The translations under genes were made by a program, and so were the position numbers. A DNA stretch of 64,000 nucleotides from Aegilops tauschii subsp. strangulata (lineage: Eukaryota; Streptophyta; Magnoliopsida; Poales; Poaceae), in assembly GCF_002575655.3 (NCBI RefSeq), contig NC_053037.3, positions 48,271,242-48,335,241 of the forward strand, given 5' to 3'. Within the stretch, counting starts at the first letter, position 1, and every line of letters starts with the position of its first letter. Of this stretch, positions 24,402-33,937 are shown piece after piece. The notes beneath the pieces are model-generated. The model was not told the origin of the DNA and did not search any database. It worked only from the letters and a program-made list of their open reading frames with translations.

Positions 24402-24860
24402 CTGGGTGCCAAGCGAGGGTCTGAATGACTCCTCGAGCGGAAAAATGCGGAATAATAATACTGGTGCCAAACGAGTGTCTGAAAGACTCCTCGAGCAGAA
24501 AATGCGGAATAATAATACTGGTGCCAAACGAGTGTCTGAAAGACTCCTCGAGCGGAAAATGCGGAATAATAATACTGGTGCCAAACGAGTGTCTGAAAGA
24601 CTCCTCGAGCGGAAAATGCGGAATAATAATACTGGTGCCAAGCGAGTGTCTGAAAGACTCCTCGAGCAGAAAATGCGGAATAAATATACTGGTGCCAAAC
24701 GAGTGTCTGAAAGACTCCTCGAGGGGAAAATGCGGAATAATAATACTGGTGCCAAACGAGTGTCTGAAAGACTCCTCGAGCGGAAAATGCGGAATAATAA
24801 TACTAGTGCCAAACGAGTGTCTGAAAGACTCCTCGAGCGGAAAATGTGGAATAATAATGC
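24402..24860 (-). repeat. 57-bp tandem array, about 8 copies, in the solo LTR
   Basis: Seven close copies plus a diverged leading copy of a 57-bp unit containing ACTGGTGCCAAACGAGTGTC and AGACTCCTCGAG. Because 57 is a multiple of three, several frames stay open and give repetitive translations of about 180 residues on both strands; these are artefacts of the repeat. The related LTRs hold only a single diverged copy of the unit (near 19985 and 54755), so the amplification is specific to this copy or its sublineage. Confidence 0.9.
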
Positions 24861-25035
24861 CACAGTCGGGCGTCGAGGCGACACCACATAAAGGGCTTAT
24901 AACAGAAAATAAAGACAGTGCTTGCCACAGTCGGACGTCTGAGCGACATCGCATAAAGGGCTTATATATGATGTAAGAAATAAAAACACGCCACAGTCGG
25001 ACGTCTGCGCGACGTCACATAAAGGGCTTATATCA
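24858..25035 (-). repeat. CACAGTCGG array, 3 copies, in the solo LTR
   Basis: Three units of roughly 60 bp, each with CACAGTCGGACGTCTGAGCG followed by ACATCACATAAAGGGCTTAT-like sequence. This is the reverse complement of the 64-bp array at 19600-19985. Confidence 0.85.
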
Positions 25036-26907
25036 CAGCTCAATAATACAACAGTTTGAGAACATAATTTACCACAGGCATGAAACAAATATAAAGTTAG
25101 TCCTTCCACAGGAATAACAATAAAACTGGATTACCATCTGAACTTACTCACCGGGAACGGGTTTTTACACGCGGATAGATATGGATACAAAGTTTACACT
25201 ACTTGATTAAGGGTATGACGATTTGGAAGGAATTGACTCTGCAGAGTTTGTACTTAACCACAGCCAACGGATTTCAGTAGTCACGGGGACTAGTTCCGTC
25301 TGCGGTGTTTTGGAAGAAACACGTCTAACCAGTACACACCCAATTTAACCATCCGAAGACAGGGATCACCCTCGGCATCGTTCAAGAAAAACCTTGAGAC
25401 GGGGAGGCTACAACCTCGCGTAGCATGGGATCAAATTTTTATACGCGCGCTATAAGGGGGTGCCCCCCCTCTCGGTCCCAACCGGAAACACCCATGCCCC
25501 CTGACCGGATGACTGGCTTTAATCTTGGGCCAAGGTACCATCATCCCGGCCTCTGTGTTTGGTGTGTACACGGAAAGAGGTTACCAACTTACTAAACCGC
25601 ATCCCTGGCAATGAGACATGTGGTAGCACGGAAAGAGGAAAGAACGGTAACGCAGCTCCAACGACGTTAACGTCGGGGGAAAGTCGGATGACGCAAGGCT
25701 GGCATGCTACAATAGTACCACGTTGCTGCCCTTCTCGTCACCACATGATTAGGCCATCTCTCATCAGAGATCATCAACTTTGGAACATGGGGAAAAGAAA
25801 CGATAACGTGGCTCCAACCATGTTAACGTCGGAAAAAGTCGGATGACGCAAGGCTGGTATGCTACAAAAGTACCACCTTGCTGCCCTTCATGTCACCACA
25901 TGATTAGGCCATCTCTCATCAGAGATCATCACAACTTTGGAACAACCGGGTAGTTGCCTCACGAGCAACAGGGTATTTACCGACACTCATATGCCACGTA
26001 CCAACTTTCACGCAAACATGCAAAACACCTGTCATATCGAATGTTCAAAACATGCTTGCCTGGTTCGGAGAAGTCGGAGTCTAGCTTGGCGAAGTTCGCG
26101 GCTCCGTCACCTCTCCCGGAACCTACGGCAATCACGAAACGGGTACTAACGTGAAAACCAACACATGCACAGAAAATTTGCCAAATATTTTTCAAATAAA
26201 TCCCATAAAAAAACTAGACAAAATTTTAAGAATGTCAGAAAAAGAATCACTCAAAAATACCTTTTTATTAAAAAGTTATAAAGGTTTCTGTCCAGGGACC
26301 TTTCTGTAATGAAACAGAAAAGTTTCAGGGTTTTAACTGAGAAAACAGAAAACGGTTCGTTTGGAAATGCGCAAGCGCAAGAGAGAAAACATATTTTGCC
26401 CGAAGGCGCCAACAGAAAACGGTTCGGGGAAATAAAACAGAGGCTGACACGCGGGGTCCGCATGTCAGGTTTGAAAAGGCTCGCCGGCGCCCGAAGACGG
26501 CGGTGGACGCCGGCGTCGAACCACGACGAGTTAGGAGAAACGGAGGGTACCAAGAGCTTCAGTGTCTTCTTCCGCGTCGGTGGGTGGTGGACTCGTCCAA
26601 CGGGGAGCACCACGTCGACGGCGACACTATCTCCGGCGGACGGCGGTTCGGGTGAGGATGGGGAACTCCGGTGGAGGGCTGCAAGCTTCAAATTGAAGTG
26701 CGGGTCAGAACGAGAGATGCATGGTGAAGCTATTGGCAAGAGAATGGAGGCGGAGGAGCACACACGGGGGCGAATCGGGCTGGATCCCATGGCGGGTCGC
26801 GGCGGCCGGAGTCGAGGAAGGAGACCTCCTCGGGGCTCTTCCAGTGGCTAGGCGTGCTCTAGGGGAAGTGCAGGGCTGGTGGGTACTCGAGTTGAAGCTC
26901 GGGGCCT

Positions 26908-26917
26908 CTATTTATAG
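26908..26917 (-). promoter_or_regulatory. TATA box of the reverse solo LTR
   Basis: On the minus strand this reads CTATAAATAG in a GC-rich context, 1.3 kb from the LTR start. It is the counterpart of the boxes at 13479 and 56897. Transcription would run leftward, toward the second non-autonomous element. Confidence 0.65.
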
Positions 26918-28213
26918 GCAGATCGACAGGGTGGCCGTGAACGGAGAATCTCCGGCGAGCGATTACGGCGGAGCAGTGGATTGGAAGGTGTTTTGAGCGG
27001 TCGGGCAGCATCAGTGGAGATTACTGGAGTTGTTCCACTGCTAAACGGAGCTGGCCCCGGCGTAATGGCGTCTGTCCACGGTGAGGTGACCGCACGGGCT
27101 CAACGGCGGCAGAGAGCGTGCTCCGCGCCCTGCGGTTCACGACGAGAGCGGCAGCGCATTCGGGGGAGTGGAAGGCCACGCGGTAGGCTCCGGTGGTTTG
27201 GGCGGCGCTGGGTGGAGTCGTCGGCGCCGTGTCTCCCGCTGGCGTCCGCAAAGCCGCCGCCGGCGTCGGTCACAGGGCGGCGCACCTTCTGCTGCTCGTC
27301 GCCGACGCCCGCAAGGCGCCAGGTGCTCGTGCGGTGCAGGAACAAGAGGGCAGGGACGAGGAGCAAGGCGACGCGAGGGTACTGGCGAGATCGATGCCCA
27401 TCTCTGAAGAAAACGACAGCAAGCACTGAACTGAATCTCTGAATTTATCTGAATTTGACATGACCATGCACTGCAGGTGTTCGACAGTGGGTTTTGGCTA
27501 TGAGATAAATTTTTCTGGAGCTGTAACTTGGTGAGATGACCACTCAATGCACCCAGAGGCTGCATGAATTTACTTGGAATTTTTGGGGAAGGTTTTGAAT
27601 GAATTTCACCAAATTTGGTAAATCTGGTCCAAACTTGCAGCAGATGTAGTTTGAAAATTTTGAACTGGAGACCAGTGGATCTTCATGGTTCTAGGTTGAG
27701 GGTTCAAAGGACTAGGAGGGGAAACAGGTTTGGTGGAAAAAATCAAAACAGAAAAAGGAGTTCCTTTGTAAATCTCCAAGTGCTATAAGAGAAGACAGAA
27801 ATTTATTTGAATAGAATTTGAATGGAAATGATCACATGGGGAGGTTCAACCTGCTGGATTTGATGCAAATCATGATCCAAAGGTGAGGGAAGGGTTAGGA
27901 GAGAGGATTTGCACTAATACCATGGCAAGAAGGAATAGTTGAAAGTGGCAAATGATTTTCCAAAAGCCATAGTGCATTTCCAAAAGGATTTTCAAAAGTT
28001 ATTTTCTCAAATGGAAAACATTTTGTCTTGAGCCCAAATGAAGAGCAAGAACCTCCAAGACCAAAAACAGATCATGGTTGAATCCAAATAAAACTTTTGC
28101 CATAAAGAGAAATATTTGAGAGGGAGAGTCCTCTTGAAGAAAAATTTTAAATCACTCCCCTCAAGTCAATTAAAAATCTTTTGAAAAATCCAAATAAAAA
28201 CTTGGGTGTCACA

Positions 28214-28460
28214 GTGGATTAGAGTGTGTGTCACATAATTAGTTATTTGAATTAAAGTGTGTGTCACGTAGCGATCTCCAATTCTAACGTGGATTTCGCA
28301 TTTCACTGTATCCACGCTACTTTTGAATACAAATTCATATGTATATGATGAACATCATGGTAGTGAGAAAACTTTTGGATGGATTCAAACATATGACCTA
28401 CAAAATAGCACAACAAATTGAGTCAATGTCAACTTTGTTACCAAATGTATTTACCTCACT
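28214..28460. repeat. Host segment, copy A right half
   Basis: From the target duplication onward the sequence matches 32480-32640: shared blocks include GTGGATTTC.CATTTCA, then AAATTCA.AT and GTGAGAAAACTTT. Together with 1-321 it reconstitutes one copy of the block at 32165-32630. A 24-bp direct repeat, TGTTACCAAATGTATTTACC, occurs at about 28437 and 28481. Confidence 0.7.
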
Positions 28461-28609
28461 ACACAACCCCTTTTTCCACTCTGTTACCAAATGTATTTAC
28501 CTCACACACACACCATTGCACCCCATGCCGAGCTCTCTCTCTCTCTCCCTCTCCCTCTCACCCTCTCGCGCTAAATACATGCATTGCCTATCTAGCCCCC
28601 CAACCTCTC

Positions 28610-28876
28610 ATGTGCACGCACGCACGTTGTCTATCTAGGTCACTCCCTCGAGACTGTCTCACTCTTTCTTCCGCACGGCGGACCACACTCGCTCAATCTC
28701 GCTCACTTTATCTGAGTCTCGTTTAACCTCGTTTTCTTTCACACACAAATGATATATCTCCCTGTTCGGGCCTCAATCGACACACTCTATACTCTCTCAC
28801 GCAGATTGTCTATCTAGGTCAGTCCATCCAAGCCGCCCCCACTCTTTCGACCTCATGGCGGGCCATGCTCTCTCAA

Positions 28877-28945
<69 letters not shown>

Positions 28946-29360
28946 TCTGGAGAGATATACATCTCCCTCCCTCTCTCTTTGTATGTCTCGATTGACCTCG
29001 CTCTTTCTCGAACAAAAACGATATATCACCATGTTTGAGCCCAATTTGACCTATTCACATTGTATACTCTCTCACGCACATTGTCTATCTAGGTCACTCT
29101 CTCCAACCCGTCTCACTCTTTCGATCGCACGACGACCCTATGTGATCGATTGACCTTGCTTCCTCCCACGCACAAAATATATCTACACGTCTGTGACTGG
29201 ATCGTCTCTCAAGCTCTATCTTACAGCCCTCACCCTTGCCGAAAGCTCAATCGGACAATATCTCTCTAGAGCATATATATTTGTTCAATGAATGTCGGAC
29301 CACACTCACTTTGTCTCTCTATCTATAAGTCTCTCGATTGACCTTGCTTTCTCACGCCGT
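28610..29360. repeat. Degenerate tandem repeats, units of about 180-270 bp
   Basis: The phrase TTGTCTATCTAGGTCA recurs at about 28627, 28806 and 29080, each time followed by CACTCTTTC and then a GATATATC-type segment. Unit length varies because of an internal microsatellite. No coding potential is seen. Confidence 0.75.
28869..28943. repeat. Compound microsatellite (TC)n(TA)n
   Basis: An uninterrupted CT/TC tract passes directly into about 21 TA dinucleotides ending near 28943. It lies inside the tandem repeat block. Length polymorphism between accessions is likely. Confidence 0.95.
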
Positions 29361-30693
29361 ATCTTCCATGCATTGAAGCTACCTCTCCATCCCTCGCAAA
29401 GCCGGAGCTATTTACATTGCGAGGGGCACTCCAACCTTAGATTAATTTGTGTAGGCATTTATTCCGGTCGGTTTAGATTATATTTTCATAGCATTCGGCC
29501 ACAACTACTCTGAACACCGTTGCAACCCCTGCAACTCCCCTAGTTGATTTCCCTCTGGCTCGGTCATCGCTCTCTCGCACGTCCTTTCTCGCCTTCAACG
29601 TCGCACCATGGTATTATTTCAAAAAACTCGGTTGTTCTCTTTAATTATTATAAATAAGCTACAAAACTACACACCGATAGTCCACCTGGAATAGAACAAA
29701 TTTCGACCCACAAATTAAAGTGCTACAAACTACACACCGAGGGGCCCACATGTCATGAAACAAATTTGGACCCATATACAAATTAAAAAATAAAGGACGA
29801 GGATTGAACATGCGACCAAGGCCTTCAAGCCGCACGTCAATAGGCAATATACGTAGAACAACAATGTTTGTTGTACCCCCCCTTTGTTCACATAATGTTT
29901 TTATATTACCACAGCCTATTTAATGTATAACATGTAATATTATTTTTAGTACTATTCGCCTTCACTTACTGGTGGGTTCCATGTGTGCTCTCTCTCTCTC
30001 CTCCCCTTCTGCGTTTAGACGCACGGGCAAACACGAAGAACTCGCGGGCGGTGTTGCCGTTGACCATATCTGGACGCGTTCACAAGTTACGGCACCAGTT
30101 TCACATACTAGCAGCACTAGTCAGTGTGTACGTGCAATTTGGAAGTACGTTAATTTGGAAGTATATTAAGTGCATGCGGATATTAAGTAGGATATTATTT
30201 GCGTGTTATTATGTGATTAGCACTATTTTTGGCATGAAATTAACTGCATGCTAAACGTGTTGAGCGCTCGACATTGAAGCAGTCTAGGTCGTTGGATGAC
30301 AAGGAATACATGTGGCTTGATGATGTTTTATATTTAATTTGATACGGCTCTAGCAGAACATTCAATCGATCAAACCATAGATTTCGTTTAGTCTGACCCT
30401 GACTTTAAATTATACGACGATCGATATAAAATAAACGGAAATGATAAACGTTCAGATTTTAAGCATGGCAATCCGAACGTTTTTCATGGCTAATTTAGAT
30501 TATGCGGCGGCGGCGGGGGCGTCTTGCGGTGGGAAGCGGCTCCTCTGTCGTGCTCTATGTGTTGTCGGGCCACTGACCGGCGGCGACGGCAGTGTCTTGC
30601 GCCGTTGTTGGCGTACTCATGGACGTTGGCCTAGCTTCAGGAAGGACAAAATGTTCTGGACTTCGGAGCGAGTCAACTGGCGGGAGGAGGCGA
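29361..30693. other. Host sequence without a recognised gene
   Basis: Mostly AT-rich. A segment of about 65 bp containing CTACA.ACTACACACCGA is repeated at about 29660 and 29727. A CT-rich tract lies at 29990-30010. I see no convincing ORF, RNA gene or complete transposon. Confidence 0.5.
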
Positions 30694-31194
30694 CTAGCGT
30701 TGGTGCAAGGAAGCGGTCGACGGTGGCCATCCATGCCGCTGAATGGGGGCACTGGCACCCGCGGGGACAGGCGCTGTCAACGGCGCGGCGGAGACATTCG
30801 TGTGCACGGGCACCAGCACGGGCACGCACGTCAGTGCACGCGCAGGCGCATGCGCTGGCAGGTGCACGGGCACCGGCACAAGTGTGCGCGTCAGTGCACG
30901 CGCAGGCGCATGCGCTGTCAGGTGCACGGGCGCGTGAAAGTCGGCGGGGACCTCGTGGAACCCCGTGGCATCAAGCTCGGCGATAATGTGCGGCTCCCAG
31001 CCCGTCAATGCCACGAGGATGGGTGCTGGCACAGTCGGGGCGACGGGAGCCGGAAAGGGAGCGGGGACAGGCGCGGCGTCTTCCCGCAAGGCCAGTTCAA
31101 GCTCATCCCAAAGCGCCTTATGTTCTTGAGACTCCGGCTGGGTGTCTTCCTCAGGAAACTGGAAGACTAAGGGCAGACCATCGTGATGCGGCAT
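30694..31194 (-). CDS. Hypothetical Pro/Ala-rich protein, 166 residues
   Basis: A single-exon ORF whose first 45 residues look like ordinary protein (MPHHDGLPLVFQFPEEDTQP...), followed by a low-complexity region of Ala, Pro, Val and His built on a DNA tandem repeat of about 63 bp (30818-30935). Upstream on the minus strand are a TTTAAAAT box (about 31290) and a CT-rich leader up to the ATG, which supports a real transcription unit. No signal peptide, membrane segment or named domain is visible. It is the only ORF in this host interval with promoter-like context. It could also be part of a longer spliced gene or a decayed one; I do not recognise the family. Confidence 0.4.
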   Translation of the reverse strand: MPHHDGLPLVFQFPEEDTQPESQEHKALWDELELALREDAAPVPAPFPAPVAPTVPAPILVALTGWEPHIIAELDATGFHEVPADFHAPVHLTAHAPARALTRTLVPVPVHLPAHAPARALTCVPVLVPVHTNVSAAPLTAPVPAGASAPIQRHGWPPSTASLHQR

Positions 31195-31955
31195 GGCATA
31201 TGTTTAGGTCAGGCTAGTTGGAGGTAGACGACAGGAGAATCGGAGAGGAAGAGAGAAGATTGTAGCGATACTGGGTAGTGCGGGGTTGATTTTAAACTGC
31301 GGCGCCGGCGACATTAAAAGTGGGAGCAGTTGGGACGAAGGTGGGCGGCGGAGCCTGGTCAAAGGGCTCAACTCCCGATGAGCCTGCACAGCGGTTTGCT
31401 CGCACGCCTCCCTGTTAGCCGGCGCAGCGGTCTTCTCGCACGCCTCCCGTCGACTCACACGCTTGCTCGGATGGCACCTGCCGATGAGAAGCAGGACTCG
31501 TGGTGGCACGTAAACGCCCACGGTTTCAATAGTGAAAGCGTTCGCCTTAACGTGACAGGTCTTTGTTCCAAAATACCTTGGCTCTTCATTTGTGCAACTT
31601 GTCATAAGCAGCTTGTCTCAAATTGAAGAAAAAAATTACGAAGTAATATTTGTGCCATATCACGTGACCATGCTCAGTTTCAAGAATTTATGGTCACTTT
31701 TGGATTTTCTGAAATTTAAGATCCAGGATTCGAAACAATATCATAACCTGCATCATGCAATAAATTTTCAAGCCATACATCTGTCCTGTTGTATTTCTTA
31801 AGAAAGGATTTGGTCAAACATATTTCTTAGTTAGACTTCAGACAAGTTATATATGCAGAGTAAAAGGATAATCCCTCCGTACCAGTGCATTGCCTGATAT
31901 ATTAACTCAAGTACTAGGCACGAACAAACGGACTCAATTTTGTGCTCATCCTGGT
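31195..31955. other. Upstream region of the hypothetical gene and host spacer
   Basis: It holds the putative promoter and leader (31195-31300). A duplicated 30-bp segment around GCTCGCACGCCTCCC / TCTCGCACGCCTCCC lies at about 31391 and 31434. AT-rich sequence follows. No further gene is seen. Confidence 0.4.
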
Positions 31956-32045
<90 letters not shown>

Positions 32046-32046
32046 C
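31956..32046. repeat. (GTA)n microsatellite, about 30 units
   Basis: A pure trinucleotide GTA/TAG run of about 90 bp, flanked by ACTAGGCA on both sides (31913 and 32045), which suggests the tract grew between a short direct repeat. The long Leu-rich minus-strand ORF here is simply this repeat translated. Confidence 0.95.
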
Positions 32047-32164
32047 TAGGCAATGCAGTTGACGGGTGACCTTGGCGAGCGGCGACCGAGGGAATTGAAC
32101 CGTGCGCGGCACAGTAGGTAACGTTGTCTAGTTACTAAAGCATCCCTTCGTTGTTCATCGGTAG

Positions 32165-32630
32165 TCATTATGGACCGGGGACATGAGGGGAATTTCCTAG
32201 GGCTGGAATTCTGGCCGCCAGATATTTCGACTCAAAACGTTGAGGCTCGACTGGTTGGGGTTGCCTAATGTGCGTACCACGCACGCCACCAGAAGGACAC
32301 GAGCCCGTTTTTTTTTTTTTTGATCAACACGAGCCAAGGTCTGGCTGGTACGCCATTGGGTCCTACCATTCGAGAATATGAAAGGAACCTTTTAAATTGC
32401 CGAACGAATCTATGTATATTACAAATGCCCGTATTTTCCTTGCAAATACTAATCTCAACGTGGTAATTGATTTATGATGTGTTGTTGAATTAGAGTGAGT
32501 TTGTGATATAGTGATCTCAATGTGGATTTCACATTTCATGGTATCCCTAGTAAGTTTTTCAATGCAAATTCAAATTTAAAAGATGAACAATATGGAGGTG
32601 AGAAAACTTTGTATGTATCAAGCATATAAC
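32165..32630. repeat. Host segment, copy B (intact duplicate)
   Basis: This block is collinear with 1-321 plus 28214-28400, with point differences and small indels, but lacks both the MITE and the 27.8-kb nest. It therefore shows the pre-insertion state. No gene is recognised in it. Confidence 0.7.
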
Positions 32631-32631
32631 C

Positions 32632-32654
32632 ACACACACACACACACACACACA
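32632..32654. repeat. (CA)n microsatellite
   Basis: About 11 CA units at the right edge of host copy B, followed by a second short CA-rich stretch. Confidence 0.9.
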
Positions 32655-32756
32655 TAGACACACACGCATGAACACAACAACAATCCAATAAGTACAGTGC
32701 ATCTATTTTTGCAAACCATGCATGTATGACACGAATTCAAAAATACTCCTTCTATT

Positions 32757-33090
32757 CACTACTAGGAAAAGGCTAATTAGTGGCGCACCTGTTTTGGCCA
32801 TTAATGGCGCACTACAGGTGCGCCACTATCATCACGCCACTAGTAATTAATACTAATGGCGCACCCCTAGTGCGCCATTAGTATACCAGACAATAGTGGC
32901 GCACCAGGGAGTGCGCCATTAGTATGTCAAACGGTGCGCCATTAATATGCCTCCCAGGGGGCCATATTTACCTTGTGCTCTGGGTTACTAATGGCGCACT
33001 CCTATATAATGCACCACTAGTATGTTTATTGCAGTGCGCCACTAAAGTGCAGTGCGGTGCGCCACTAGTATGAATATTAGGATTTTTTTC
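32757..33090. repeat. CACTA terminal and subterminal repeats (left end)
   Basis: After the terminal CACTA motif come at least eight alternating copies of AATGGCGCAC / GTGCGCCATT and the variant AGTGGCGCAC, arranged as inverted pairs. Such subterminal motifs are binding sites for TNP1-type proteins in En/Spm elements. The paired arrangement could fold into cruciforms or hairpins. Confidence 0.85.
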
Positions 33091-33305
33091 TTTTCTGATA
33101 TTTGCACAGGTTAAAAAATATATTACTGCACAGAATATAGACAGCACAACATATAAATAGCAGATTTATCGAATACAATAGAAGATTAGTCTCCGAATAC
33201 AATTCATCATATTAGTCTCCGAATTCAAAATACCGAACAAAGTTAGAACATTACAAGTCTCGAGACCGCGAGTAGCGAGTTTGTCTTCACATTACAAGTC
33301 GATAT

Positions 33306-33557
33306 CTAAACTACCATCACATAGAAGAGGGTTGCAGTCACGATGAGCATCATCGCGATGAAACTGGTCTTCATCCGGTTCCTCCTCCGCTCCCTCCTCT
33401 CTCCCGCTAGATAGTACGCGTATCTAGCTTCCGCCTCCGCCCTAGTGGTGTACCCTTTGTAACTGTTACCGCTGAAACGGTGAACCTGTCTCCAACACTC
33501 CTCCCAGTCGTCGTAGACTGCGGGAACCTTACCCTTGTACACGACGTACGACGGCAT
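33306..33557 (-). CDS. Viroplasmin-like (RNase H1 N-terminal type) small protein with C-terminal membrane segment
   Basis: An intact 83-residue ORF. Residues 3-50 (YVVYKGKVPAVYDDWEECW ... FSGNSYKGYTTRAEAEARY) fit the Cauli_VI/viroplasmin domain, which in eukaryotic RNase H1 binds RNA-DNA hybrids. A strongly basic patch (RRERRRNRMK) follows, then a hydrophobic stretch at about 63-83 that could span a membrane. It is the last ORF of the CACTA element on its coding strand and may be the 3' exon of the larger gene upstream rather than a separate protein. The role in transposition is unknown. Confidence 0.65.
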   Translation of the reverse strand: MPSYVVYKGKVPAVYDDWEECWRQVHRFSGNSYKGYTTRAEAEARYAYYLAGERRERRRNRMKTSFIAMMLIVTATLFYVMVV

Positions 33558-33937
33558 CTCTATGCACTAGCCAAACAAAACGTTAGTAGCAATTCACAGA
33601 CAATACATAAGCAATATATAAGTATGCAACAAAAGGATCGGAAGAGAAAAGCAACACATTAATAGCACGATTCATGGTCCTACTAATAAATAGCATCGAT
33701 TACATGTAAGTTGAACGACTGTCCAAACCAAAGAGACATACAAGTTCATTAAAGTTTAATTACAACATGAGCTAATCGATATTTCAGAACTACATAGCAT
33801 CACTACTTTCGACTCGACTCATGGACCGGAGCGTGGATGAAGCCGCCGTCTTTCGTGATGGTCATGAAATCACGGGCGTTGTCAGCCTGCATTTGTACAG
33901 TTGTTTCTATCTCACTGTTGGACGGTTGATATTTGAG

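Larger units (their letters stand above)
23819..28213 (-). mobile_element. Solo LTR (4,395 bp), reverse orientation
   Basis: It runs TGTCACGACCGGTTTTTC to AAACTTGGGTGTCACA on the plus strand and is flanked by perfect 5-bp duplications GTGGA (23814-23818 and 28214-28218). Read on the minus strand it matches the solo LTR at 12037 and the LTR at 54105-58021. No internal domain is present. It lies only 14 bp from the end of the second non-autonomous element, in host sequence, because the host copy resumes directly at 28214. Confidence 0.88.

Noticed and set aside
24297..24976. Three overlapping ORFs of about 180-196 codons with repetitive peptides on both strands
   Set aside because: They are translations of a 57-bp tandem repeat inside a solo LTR; the period divisible by three keeps frames open without coding.
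30441..30986. Plus-strand ORFs of 181 and 192 codons opposite the hypothetical Pro/Ala-rich gene
   Set aside because: They are composed of the same minisatellite read in the other direction and lack promoter-like context; the minus-strand ORF has the better start region.
31831..32112. Poly-leucine ORF on the minus strand
   Set aside because: It is the translation of the (GTA)n microsatellite.
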